From: Pseudomonadota bacterium
Lineage (GTDB): Bacteria > Myxococcota_A > Bradymonadia > UBA4248
DNA: 6,773 nt
Direction of reading: 5' to 3'
Assembly: GCA_009786045.1 (NCBI GenBank)
Contig: WQTY01000117.1
Coordinates: forward strand, 1-6,773
The position numbers and the translations under genes are program-made. This document shows positions 1 through 4,487 of the stretch, one piece after another; position 1 is the first letter of the stretch; each line of letters starts with the position of its first letter. The notes under the pieces were generated by a model. The model did not search any database. It worked only from the letters and a program-made list of their open reading frames with translations, and was not told where the DNA came from.

Positions 1-106
1 TGGTTGCGCGGACGCGCGCGACACACAAAATAAATCGACACAGCGGTGACCGGAAAAAAACCGACCCCCCAGTGCCATATAGCGACCATGGTTGCGCGGA
101 CGCGCG
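1..106. repeat. GC-rich direct repeat pair at left edge (1-18 and 89-106)
   Basis: An identical 18-base unit beginning TGGTTGCGCGG occurs at 1-18 and 89-106. The second copy runs into a possible hairpin, GCGCG (102-106), loop ACTAG, CGCGC (112-116). The first copy touches the window edge, so the full repeat may be longer. The 70 bases between hold no open frame that I can support. It could be a REP-like intergenic repeat upstream of the toxin-antitoxin operon; the family is not recognised. Confidence 0.6.
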
Positions 107-169
107 ACTAGCGCGCCCCTACAGGTTTTTCTGACGATGTCGTTTTTTCGCTGTATAGGGCACGTATCA

Positions 170-198
170 TTGACTATGCCGCAATATTGCGGTATAAA
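170..198 (+). promoter_or_regulatory. sigma70-like promoter of hicAB
   Basis: TTGACT (170-175) and TATAAA (193-198) are separated by exactly 17 bases, a near-consensus -35/-10 pair. Transcription would start near 205, leaving a short leader before the hicA start at 229. The promoter also argues against the in-frame TTG at 187 as the hicA start, because that codon lies inside the promoter. Confidence 0.75.
179..192. promoter_or_regulatory. palindromic operator candidate in the promoter spacer
   Basis: CCGCAATATTGCGG is a perfect 14-bp palindrome filling the spacer right up to the -10 box. HicB-type antitoxins with a C-terminal DNA-binding domain are known to repress their own operon, so the position fits an autoregulatory operator. 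That HicB binds here is inference. Confidence 0.6.
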
Positions 199-228
199 TC
201 TGTTCGTGAGACAGAGAGGGAGTACGCA

Positions 229-429
229 ATGCCCAAGAGATACACAGCAAAGGACTTAATCAGAATGGTAGAAAAAGAAGGATGGACACTTGTTAGAGCT
301 AAAGGCAGTCATCAGATATTCGAACACTCTGAGAAGCAGGGAGTGATCGTCATTCCCAATCACAAGGGCACATTACCTGTTGGAACAGCGAATAGCATAT
401 TAAAACAAGCTGGTGTTTGCGACGATTGA
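229..429 (+). CDS. hicA: HicA family toxin (mRNA interferase)
   Basis: A 66-residue protein of the HicA/YcfA family, small double-stranded-RNA-binding-fold toxins that cleave mRNA and stop translation until neutralised by HicB. Visible family marks are the N-terminal helix (residues 7-17), the conserved G-S-H with the presumed catalytic histidine at residue 28, the IPNHKG segment (42-47), and the closing helix GTANSILKQAG (52-62). Length is normal for the family. I chose the ATG at 229 because GAGAGGGAG lies just upstream and the longer frame from TTG 187 would begin inside the promoter. It is first in the operon, followed by hicB after an unusually long 118-base gap. The reading frame is intact and the key residues are present, so the toxin is probably functional. 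Confidence 0.9.
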   Translation: MPKRYTAKDLIRMVEKEGWTLVRAKGSHQIFEHSEKQGVIVIPNHKGTLPVGTANSILKQAGVCDD

Positions 430-466
430 GAAAAGAAATCGTTTTTTGTCAGCAAGGGGCTGGTGA

Positions 467-552
467 CACCTGGAGGGTGGGTACATGAGCGACTCGGAAA
501 GAGCGCGGAGAGCCGAAAAGGACAGATAGCACCCGGAGGGCGGGCACATGAG
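467..552 (+). repeat. duplicated ribosome-binding-site/start block (467-489 and 530-552)
   Basis: Two 23-base units, each containing CGGAGGG or TGGAGGG and ending in ACATGAG, match at 20 of 23 positions; all three differences are C/T transitions. They are 63 bases apart, so their ATG codons (485 and 548) share a frame. The second unit supplies the ribosome-binding site and start of hicB; the first supplies the same to a 14-codon frame. This looks like a local duplication of the translation-initiation region. Confidence 0.75.
485..529 (+). CDS. 14-residue upstream open reading frame before hicB
   Basis: ATG at 485 with GGAGGG eight bases upstream opens 14 codons, giving MSDSERARRAEKDR, then TAG at 527-529. 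The stop immediately abuts the duplicated block carrying the hicB ribosome-binding site. The peptide is highly charged and I recognise no family. It could be a translated leader that couples or tunes hicB expression, or simply the leftover of a duplicated start region whose frame has closed. Translation is not proven; the support is the good ribosome-binding site and its position. Confidence 0.35.
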   Translation: MSDSERARRAEKDR

Positions 553-937
553 ATATATCGCACTTTTTGAAACGGACAAAGAAGCCGATAACGTCGGCGT
601 TGTGTTTCCTGATTTACCCGGATGTTTCTCCGCAGGTAAAGATTATGACGACGCAATGCGCAATGCACATGTCGCGGTTGCGCTATATTTAGAGGACAAG
701 CGTGATTTGCCTGTAGCAAGGAGTTTAGAGCAAATTAAGCTCGAATGGGAAGAATGGAAGACATGGGAAGACAACTACAGTTTTGTCGTGGGTTTAGTTT
801 CTGCGTTTCCAGTTTCAAAACCGAAGAAGTATACAGTTTACATGGATTCTTCGCTTATGGCTAAAATCGACGCCGTGACAAAAAACAGATCTGAATTCCT
901 CACCATAGCCGCTGAACGTATGCTTAACGGAACTTAG
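548..937 (+). CDS. hicB: HicB family antitoxin with C-terminal ribbon-helix-helix domain
   Basis: A 129-residue antitoxin. Residues 1-50 match the partial RNase H-like HicB domain, with the signature FPDLPGCFSAG (20-30), then a YDDAM...A...A segment and LYLED (46-50). This domain binds and masks HicA. After a linker, residues 94-126 form a ribbon-helix-helix unit: a strand KYTVYMDSS, then two helices ending in FLTIAAERML, typical of DNA-binding antitoxins that repress their own operon. The natural target here is the palindrome at 179-192 (inference). The start at 548 has a strong CGGAGGG ribosome-binding site. Coding is AT-richer than rimO further on, in line with horizontal acquisition. The frame is intact. 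Confidence 0.9.
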   Translation: MRYIALFETDKEADNVGVVFPDLPGCFSAGKDYDDAMRNAHVAVALYLEDKRDLPVARSLEQIKLEWEEWKTWEDNYSFVVGLVSAFPVSKPKKYTVYMDSSLMAKIDAVTKNRSEFLTIAAERMLNGT

Positions 938-979
938 CTGTCAAATCTTCTGCTTTTTCTCTAACAAGGAAGTCTTGCC

Positions 980-1258
980 ATGATGTATCCATACATGACA
1001 CTGGTCGATGATACTGAGATCGTTCATTCTCACCTAAAAGATGACAACGGCGTTAAGACGGTTCTCGTCCACTTTGAGCGACCAAAGTATGGTGGTTTCG
1101 ACTCTGCACGCATAAGCTTGCCATCCTATACGTGAGTGATGTGTGATGGCTTTACCGACGAGGAAATCGAAAAATTTGAAGCGTTTGCGGCACGACATGC
1201 ACACAACCTGTTTTATTATGCAGAGATTGGAGGGATTCCGATTGCCAAAACTGTTTAA
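980..1258 (+). pseudogene. small uncharacterised protein gene interrupted by in-frame TGA
   Basis: From ATG 980 (a second ATG at 983), with AAGGAAG seven bases upstream, an open frame runs 51 codons (MMYPYMTLVDDTEIVHSHLK at the start, ending LPSYT) to TGA at 1133-1135. The same frame then stays open for 40 more codons (VMCDGFTDEEIEKFEAF..., ending GGIPIAKTV) to TAA at 1256-1258. Both halves look like one acidic small protein of about 92 residues. From memory, small proteins starting YPYMTL...TEIVHS sit beside DUF4160 and DUF2442 genes and carry Trp after the LPSY-x segment, so TGA would be a one-base change from TGG. TGA serves as a normal stop in hicA and DUF2442, so recoding is unlikely. 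Restart at ATG 1139 could give a C-terminal fragment. A sequencing error is the other explanation. Function unknown. Confidence 0.6.
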
Positions 1259-1310
1259 GATAGGCCCATATCGGTTTGCAAGCTTCGTCAAGCGTTTGAG
1301 CCTTTGTTGA
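1242..1310 (+). pseudogene. DUF4160-like N-terminal remnant
   Basis: In a different frame, overlapping the end of the preceding gene, TTG 1242 opens PKLFKIGPYRF followed by a short unrelated tail and TGA at 1308. DUF4160 proteins typically begin with M-P-x-L/I-F-x-I-x-x-Y and continue with a W-S-N and H-V-H region; here nothing after the first dozen residues fits, so the gene is probably cut down by an internal deletion. Downstream, 1280-1330 is open in another frame (KLRQAFEPLLKKIGKL, then TAA), possibly a tail of lost coding sequence; that TAA overlaps an ATG at 1330 opening eight codons (MNIVEVSV). The neighbouring DUF2442 gene supports this reading, because the two families are often adjacent. 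The match is short, so certainty is modest. Confidence 0.4.
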
Positions 1311-1352
1311 AGAAGATAGGGAAGTTATAATGAACATAGTTGAGGTAAGCGT

Positions 1353-1616
1353 ATGAGTCGTCCAAGAGCAGTTAATGTCGTTCCACAGGCAGATTATTGC
1401 TTGCTCATAACGTTCGACAATGCAGAGCAAAGATTATTCGATGTTAAGCCCTATTTTGACTTTAAGCCATTTGCAGAGCTTAAAAATTTGGCATTGTTTA
1501 ATACGGTTAAACTGGGTGGCTTAAGTATCGAGTGGGTTCACGGCCAGGATATTTGTCCTGATGAACTCTACTATAGCAGTTTACCATATCCCAAAGCGTC
1601 GAATGACAGCAAATGA
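1353..1616 (+). CDS. DUF2442 domain-containing protein
   Basis: An 87-residue protein matching the DUF2442 family (related to the N-terminal domain of NE0471). Marks in order are a first strand with VVPQADYCLLITFDN (residues 10-24), the FDVKPY motif (29-34), a helix with FAELKNLALFNTVK, and WVHGQDICPDELY near residue 60-73. Length is normal. The start has GAGG at 1342-1345, seven bases before ATG, and overlaps the stop of the eight-codon frame from ATG 1330. It is the last and best-preserved member of the small-gene module beginning at 980. DUF2442 genes are often found next to DUF4160 genes and have been suspected of antitoxin-like roles; that is not settled, so I give no function. The serine-rich extension after DELY is followed at once by repeat copy 1. 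Confidence 0.8.
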   Translation: MSRPRAVNVVPQADYCLLITFDNAEQRLFDVKPYFDFKPFAELKNLALFNTVKLGGLSIEWVHGQDICPDELYYSSLPYPKASNDSK

Positions 1617-1619
1617 TAA

Positions 1620-1736
1620 CTTCTCTGCATGCCATGCAGGGTATGTGGCCAAAACGATGCATTTCGCCCTCTACCCACAGGCAATGCCGCAGGCATTGCA
1701 GGGGGTGTGGGGGAGCAAGCTCCCCCACAAAAAAAC
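1620..1736 (-). repeat. structured dispersed repeat, copy 1 (inverted orientation)
   Basis: This fills almost the whole gap between the DUF2442 stop and the rimO ribosome-binding site. Read on the minus strand it matches copies 2 and 3. Stem 1 is GTGGGGGAGC (1707-1716) with GCTCCCCCAC (1719-1728), closing on CAAG. Stem 2 is GCAATGCC (1681-1688), loop GCA, GGCATTGC (1692-1699). Stem 3 is GGGTA (1639-1643) with TACCC (1672-1676). A further palindrome, CTGCATG/CATGCAG (1625-1639), lies at the far end. Seven A (1729-1735) face rimO. On the + strand the hairpin would lie in the rimO leader. Confidence 0.8.
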
Positions 1737-1742
1737 AACTAC

Positions 1743-1755
1743 GAGGTTCTCCTTG
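1743..1755 (+). promoter_or_regulatory. ribosome-binding site deciding the rimO TTG start
   Basis: GAGG (1743-1746) stands six bases before TTG (1753-1755). The frame is open further upstream to ATG 1561, but that stretch overlaps the DUF2442 gene and repeat copy 1 and has no family similarity, whereas RimO homology begins exactly at TTG with KKLHLISLGC. Confidence 0.8.
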
Positions 1756-3087
1756 AAAAAACTCCATCTCATTTCCCTCGGGTGTTCCAAAACGCGCGTT
1801 GACAGCGAAGTCATGCTTGGGCTTTTGCAACGGCACGGCTGGACACTGACACCGGATCCGGCGTCGGCCGATGCCATTCTGGTCAACACCTGTGCCTTTC
1901 TCCAGTCATCGATCGAGGAGTCCATTGATGTCATCCTGGAGTGTGCCGCCGAAAAAAAACGCGGCCGGCGCACCGGCCGGCGCAAACGCCTCGTCGTAGC
2001 AGGCTGCCTCACCTCGCGATTCCAGAACGAAATGGAAGATCTCAAAGCTTCATTGCCGGAGGTCGATGCCTTCCTGACAACGCACCAGCTGCCGGACATC
2101 CTGCGCGCCATTGAGCAGATACCGCCCAACCCCGACGAGGATTATTTCCTGGCACGGCAGCTGGCGGCGCCACAGTCCTATGCCTATCTCAAGATTTCCG
2201 AAGGCTGCAACCGCCGATGCAGTTTCTGCACGATCCCCCTCATTCGCGGCCGCCAAATATCGCGCCCAATCCCAAGTCTCGTTCAGGAAGCACAAAACCT
2301 TGCCGAGGGCGGCGTCCGCGAGCTCGTCCTCGTGGCCCAGGAACTCACGGGCTATGGCACTGACATCAGTCTCAAAGATGGTCTCCTGCACCTCCTCGAC
2401 GCCCTCGAAAACATCCATGGCATTGCCTGGATTCGCCTTCTCTACGCCTACCCCTGGAACTTCCCACCCACCCTTATCCAACGGCTGGGCCAGGGCAAGA
2501 TCCTTCCTTACGTCGATATTCCTTTACAGCACATCTCCCAGCATATTCTCGACGACATGCGACGAAGCGTCACCCAGGACACCCAGGACAAACTCCTGAG
2601 GCAGCTGCGAGAAGTTCCCGGCATGACGCTGCGCACCTCCCTCATCGCCGGCTACCCAGGCGAAACCGAAAAAGACGTCCAAACCCTCATCGACTGGCTC
2701 GAAGATATCCAATTCGACCGCCTTGGCGTCTTCGAGTTCTCCCCCGAACCAGGCACGCTCGCCGGCGACAGGCCAGATCAATGCCCCCCCGAGGTGCGCC
2801 GCGAACGACGCGACCGCATCATGGCCGCCCAACAAGCTATCCATGCGCGCAAAATGGCTCAAAAACTTGGAGAAACGCTCGAAATTCTCGTTGACGGCCC
2901 CAGCCCGGAACATCCCCTCGTCCTCGAAGGGCGCTACCACGGACAGGCACCAGAAGTCGACGGACAAGTCTACCTCTCCTACGAATACAGCGACCAGGAA
3001 CCCGCCAAAATCGGCGACTTCGTCAAAGTCAAAATCGTCGACACCACCGACTACGACCTCCTGGGCGACGTCATCGACGAAGAGTAG
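1753..3087 (+). CDS. rimO: ribosomal protein uS12 methylthiotransferase RimO
   Basis: A radical SAM enzyme of 444 residues (E. coli RimO has 441) that adds a methylthio group to the conserved aspartate of ribosomal protein uS12. The N-terminal UPF0004 domain carries its cluster cysteines in SLGCSKTRVDSE (C11), LVNTCAFLQ (C47) and VAGC (C85). The radical SAM CxxxCxxC is at C152, C156 and C159 in SEGCNRRCSFCTIP. The C-terminal TRAM domain spans roughly 375-444 and ends DFVKVKIVDTTDYDLLGDV. The SLGC...VDSE context and the Y-D-L-x-G-x-V ending separate it from MiaB. The start is TTG 1753 (GAGG upstream). Small oddities: T at position 14 where N is usual, QELTGYG where many homologues have QDTTxYG, and a basic GRRTGRRKR loop (70-79) coded by a 12-base tandem repeat. 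It is flanked by oppositely oriented repeat copies and stands alone as a transcription unit, with no clear promoter seen. Confidence 0.95.
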   Translation: MKKLHLISLGCSKTRVDSEVMLGLLQRHGWTLTPDPASADAILVNTCAFLQSSIEESIDVILECAAEKKRGRRTGRRKRLVVAGCLTSRFQNEMEDLKASLPEVDAFLTTHQLPDILRAIEQIPPNPDEDYFLARQLAAPQSYAYLKISEGCNRRCSFCTIPLIRGRQISRPIPSLVQEAQNLAEGGVRELVLVAQELTGYGTDISLKDGLLHLLDALENIHGIAWIRLLYAYPWNFPPTLIQRLGQGKILPYVDIPLQHISQHILDDMRRSVTQDTQDKLLRQLREVPGMTLRTSLIAGYPGETEKDVQTLIDWLEDIQFDRLGVFEFSPEPGTLAGDRPDQCPPEVRRERRDRIMAAQQAIHARKMAQKLGETLEILVDGPSPEHPLVLEGRYHGQAPEVDGQVYLSYEYSDQEPAKIGDFVKVKIVDTTDYDLLGDVIDEE

Positions 3088-3090
3088 TTT

Positions 3091-3227
3091 TTTTTATTTT
3101 TTCGTGGGGGAGCATTGCTCCCCCACACCCCCTGCAATGCTGCGCATTGCTTGTGGGTAGAGTGGCAAAATGTGTCGTTTTTGGCTTGGTACCCAACAAG
3201 GCAAACAGGAAATTTAAGATGTCCTTC
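3091..3227 (+). repeat. structured dispersed repeat, copy 2
   Basis: It begins within four bases of the rimO stop with a T-rich run (3088-3102). Stem 1 is GTGGGGGAGC (3104-3113), loop ATT, GCTCCCCCAC (3117-3126). Stem 2 is GCAATGC (3134-3140), loop TGC, GCATTGC (3144-3150). Stem 3 is TGGGTA (3154-3159) with TACCCA (3190-3195). Similarity to the reverse complement of copy 1 is high through about 3185 and weaker beyond. The T-run lies before the hairpin, not after it, so this is not a classical intrinsic terminator of rimO, although stem 1 might still help 3'-end formation. Confidence 0.8.
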
Positions 3228-3503
3228 AAAACTGCTGCACGCAACGTTCCCATAGGGGCCAACTTAATTTTAAGTATTTCAGTTCAGTTGTCTATTGTCC
3301 ATATAGAGCATGGTTGCTGATTTCATGAGCGCCGGAGGTGCGATAACGTGAATAACCGCCGGTGGAGTGAGCAGAGCGAACAGAACCGGCGGATTAGGCT
3401 CCTCCCTATAACCAGCCCCAGCGGGGCTGAACAAAAAACACGAAAGACTTATACCCAAATAGTCTTTCGCATAGAACGCAATGATTTAGTTCGACAACAA
3501 ATT
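3228..3503. other. non-coding stretch with three unrelated hairpins
   Basis: No believable gene lies here. Visible structures are: CCGCCGGT (3356-3363) with ACCGGCGG (3385-3392) around a 21-base loop; AGCCCC (3414-3419), loop AGC, GGGGCT (3423-3428); and CGAAAGACT (3441-3449) with AGTCTTTCG (3461-3469). The third is followed on the minus strand by a T-rich run (complement of 3431-3440), so it could act as an intrinsic terminator for leftward transcripts. The words ATAACC precede each of the first two stems, hinting at a palindromic repeat family of the REP kind. It forms the variable middle of the island between rimO and the Nudix gene. Confidence 0.55.
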
Positions 3504-3570
3504 GGGGGCTATGCACAACGCCCCCTGGCAATGAATATCGGCAAGAAGCAAATATTGAATGACTAAAATA
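3504..3570 (+). repeat. right-end block of repeat island, copy A
   Basis: Stem GGGGGC (3504-3509) with GCCCCC (3520-3525), then TGGCA and an AT-rich tail through AATGACTAAAATAAA. The same arrangement occurs at 4389-4462: a C-rich stem with CACAACG in its loop-to-stem junction, CTGGCA, TATCG, and an AT-rich tail. It is the second module shared by the two long intergenic islands. Confidence 0.6.
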
Positions 3571-3614
3571 AACAACCTGTGATCAGCGCTTCTCCCTAAA
3601 AGAGGTATAAAATC

Positions 3615-4055
3615 ATGCCCGAATACCGAAATCCCACCCCCACTGCCGACATCCTCATCGTACGAGACAATAGCGTTGTGCTCGTCAAACGCAGGAACCC
3701 ACCCCATGGCTGGGCCATTCCCGGCGGTTTTGTCGACGAGGGCGAATGTGTCGAAGCCGCCGCCATCCGCGAAGCCAAAGAAGAAACTGGCCTGGATGTC
3801 GTGCTTGAAGAACTCTTCGATGTCTACTCGGATCCCGCTCGCGACGCGCGGCTGCATACCCTCTCAGTCATCTTCATTGCCCATGCCAAGGGCGATCCCC
3901 TGGGTGCCGACGATGCCGAAGAAGCTCGATACTTCGACCTCAATGCCCTCCCCGAACCTCTCTGCTTCGACCACGCAACGATCCTCGACGACTACAAACA
4001 CTACGCCGCCACAGGAAAACGCCGCCAAATAGCCCGCTTTAATCAAATGTTGTAG
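3615..4055 (+). CDS. Nudix hydrolase (ADP-ribose pyrophosphatase-like)
   Basis: A 146-residue Nudix protein, cleaving nucleoside diphosphates linked to another group X. The complete Nudix box GX5EX7REUXEEXGU spans residues 38-60 (G38, E44, R52-E53, E56-E57, G59-L60), giving the metal-binding glutamates. Before it lies a strand-rich start (ADILIVRDNSVVLVKRR) and the substrate-side HGWAIPGG; after it VYSDPARDARLHTLSVIFIA and a closing FDHATILDDY helix. The RDxRxHT stretch recalls ADP-ribose-type members, but the substrate cannot be fixed from sequence. The start at 3615 has AGAGG (3601-3605). Length is normal for a compact housekeeping Nudix enzyme. It is alone between two repeat islands and converges with the minus-strand gene. 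No strong promoter is seen in the 45 bases after the upstream repeat. Confidence 0.9.
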   Translation: MPEYRNPTPTADILIVRDNSVVLVKRRNPPHGWAIPGGFVDEGECVEAAAIREAKEETGLDVVLEELFDVYSDPARDARLHTLSVIFIAHAKGDPLGADDAEEARYFDLNALPEPLCFDHATILDDYKHYAATGKRRQIARFNQML

Positions 4056-4076
4056 TTTGTTTTTGTGGGGGAGCTG

Positions 4077-4115
4077 CTCCCCCTTTAGGGGGACGCCAGC
4101 GAAGCTGCTAGGGGG
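4077..4115 (+). repeat. nested palindromic module in stem 1 of copy 3
   Basis: It consists of CCCCC (4079-4083), loop TTTA, GGGGG (4088-4092), then CAGC (4097-4100), GAA, GCTG (4104-4107), then AGGGGG (4110-4115). Copies 1 and 2 have only a four-base or shorter loop at this place. The order of parts matches the module at 4135-4175. Confidence 0.65.
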
Positions 4116-4134
4116 TTCCCACACCCCATGCGTG

Positions 4135-4175
4135 CCTCCCCTCCAGGGGAGGTGGCGGCGAAGCCGACGGAGGGG
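4135..4175 (+). repeat. nested palindromic module in stem 2 of copy 3
   Basis: It consists of CCTCCCC (4135-4141), loop TCCA, GGGGAGG (4146-4152), then CGGC (4156-4159), GAA, GCCG (4163-4166), then GGAGGGG (4169-4175). Compared with the module at 4077-4115 the GCGAAGC core is the same, with its flanking A-T pair replaced by G-C. Copies 1 and 2 have just a three-base loop here. Confidence 0.65.
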
Positions 4176-4306
4176 TGCACGCATTGCTTGTGGGTGGAAG
4201 TGGCAAAATGCACTGTTTGTGGCTTACTACCCAACAATGCGAACGGAAGATGAGATCCGCTGTTTAAAATGCCCTCAATACCGATGACCACCGCTGGTGC
4301 CAATGA

Positions 4307-4365
4307 CCCCGACACGGATGTCGGGGCGCCTCGGAGCGACGACATGGATGTCGTCTCGACGAGGC
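4307..4365. repeat. two adjacent hairpins with related GGAT loops
   Basis: Hairpin one: CCCCGACA (4307-4314), loop CGGA, TGTCGGGG (4319-4326). Hairpin two: outer stem GCCTCG (4328-4333) with CGAGGC (4360-4365), inner stem GACGACA (4338-4344), loop TGGA, TGTCGTC (4349-4355). Both share GACAYGGATGTCG while their outer stems differ. They lie between convergent genes and could act as bidirectional transcription barriers, though no clear T-run follows. Confidence 0.6.
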
Positions 4366-4388
4366 AAAGCGCGCGGGGGGCTCGCCAA

Positions 4389-4462
4389 GGGGGGCGTTCG
4401 CGCACACAACGCCCCCCTGGCATGTGTATCGATAGAAAGAAAAAAACTAATGATTAAAACAA
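4389..4462 (+). repeat. right-end block of repeat island, copy B
   Basis: Stem GGGGGGC (4389-4395) with GCCCCCC (4411-4417), then CTGGCATG, TATCGAT and an AT-rich tail with TAATGATTAAAAC. It matches the block at 3504-3570 and ends shortly before the stop of the minus-strand gene. Confidence 0.6.
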
Positions 4463-4487
4463 AAGTCTATAAAGATGGCACACATCT

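Larger units (their letters stand above)
4056..4277 (+). repeat. structured dispersed repeat, copy 3, enlarged by nested modules
   Basis: It begins immediately after the Nudix stop with a T-rich run and GTGGGGGAGC (4065-4074). The outer bases of stem 1 remain as GTGGG (4065-4069) and CCCAC (4118-4122), but the tip is expanded. Stem 2 is ATGCGTGC (4128-4135) with GCACGCAT (4177-4184), also expanded at the tip. Stem 3 is TGGGT (4191-4195) with ACCCA (4229-4233). The run GTGGCAAAATG inside stem 3 (4200-4210) matches copy 2. Similarity fades around TTTAAAATGCCCTC (4263-4276). Confidence 0.8.

Noticed and set aside
1133..1135. TGA recoded as tryptophan or selenocysteine
   Set aside because: hicA, the DUF2442 gene and other frames end in TGA normally, and no selenocysteine-type stem-loop stands out downstream; a nonsense mutation is simpler.
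1561..1752. Upstream extension of the rimO frame to ATG 1561
   Set aside because: It overlaps the DUF2442 gene and repeat copy 1 and has no RimO similarity; TTG 1753 has the ribosome-binding site and the exact family start.
3091..3126. Classical intrinsic terminator for rimO
   Set aside because: The T-run precedes the hairpin and the bases after it are CACCCCCTGC, the wrong order for a Rho-independent terminator on the + strand.
3154..3205. Integron attC-like site (ACCCAAC resembling RYYYAAC near the repeats)
   Set aside because: No paired GTTRRRY core in the right place, no integrase gene, and core genes such as rimO are not typical cassettes.
3348..3566. 72-codon + strand frame in the island after rimO
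   Set aside because: It runs through several hairpins and a repeat block, has no ribosome-binding site that stands out and no protein-like pattern.
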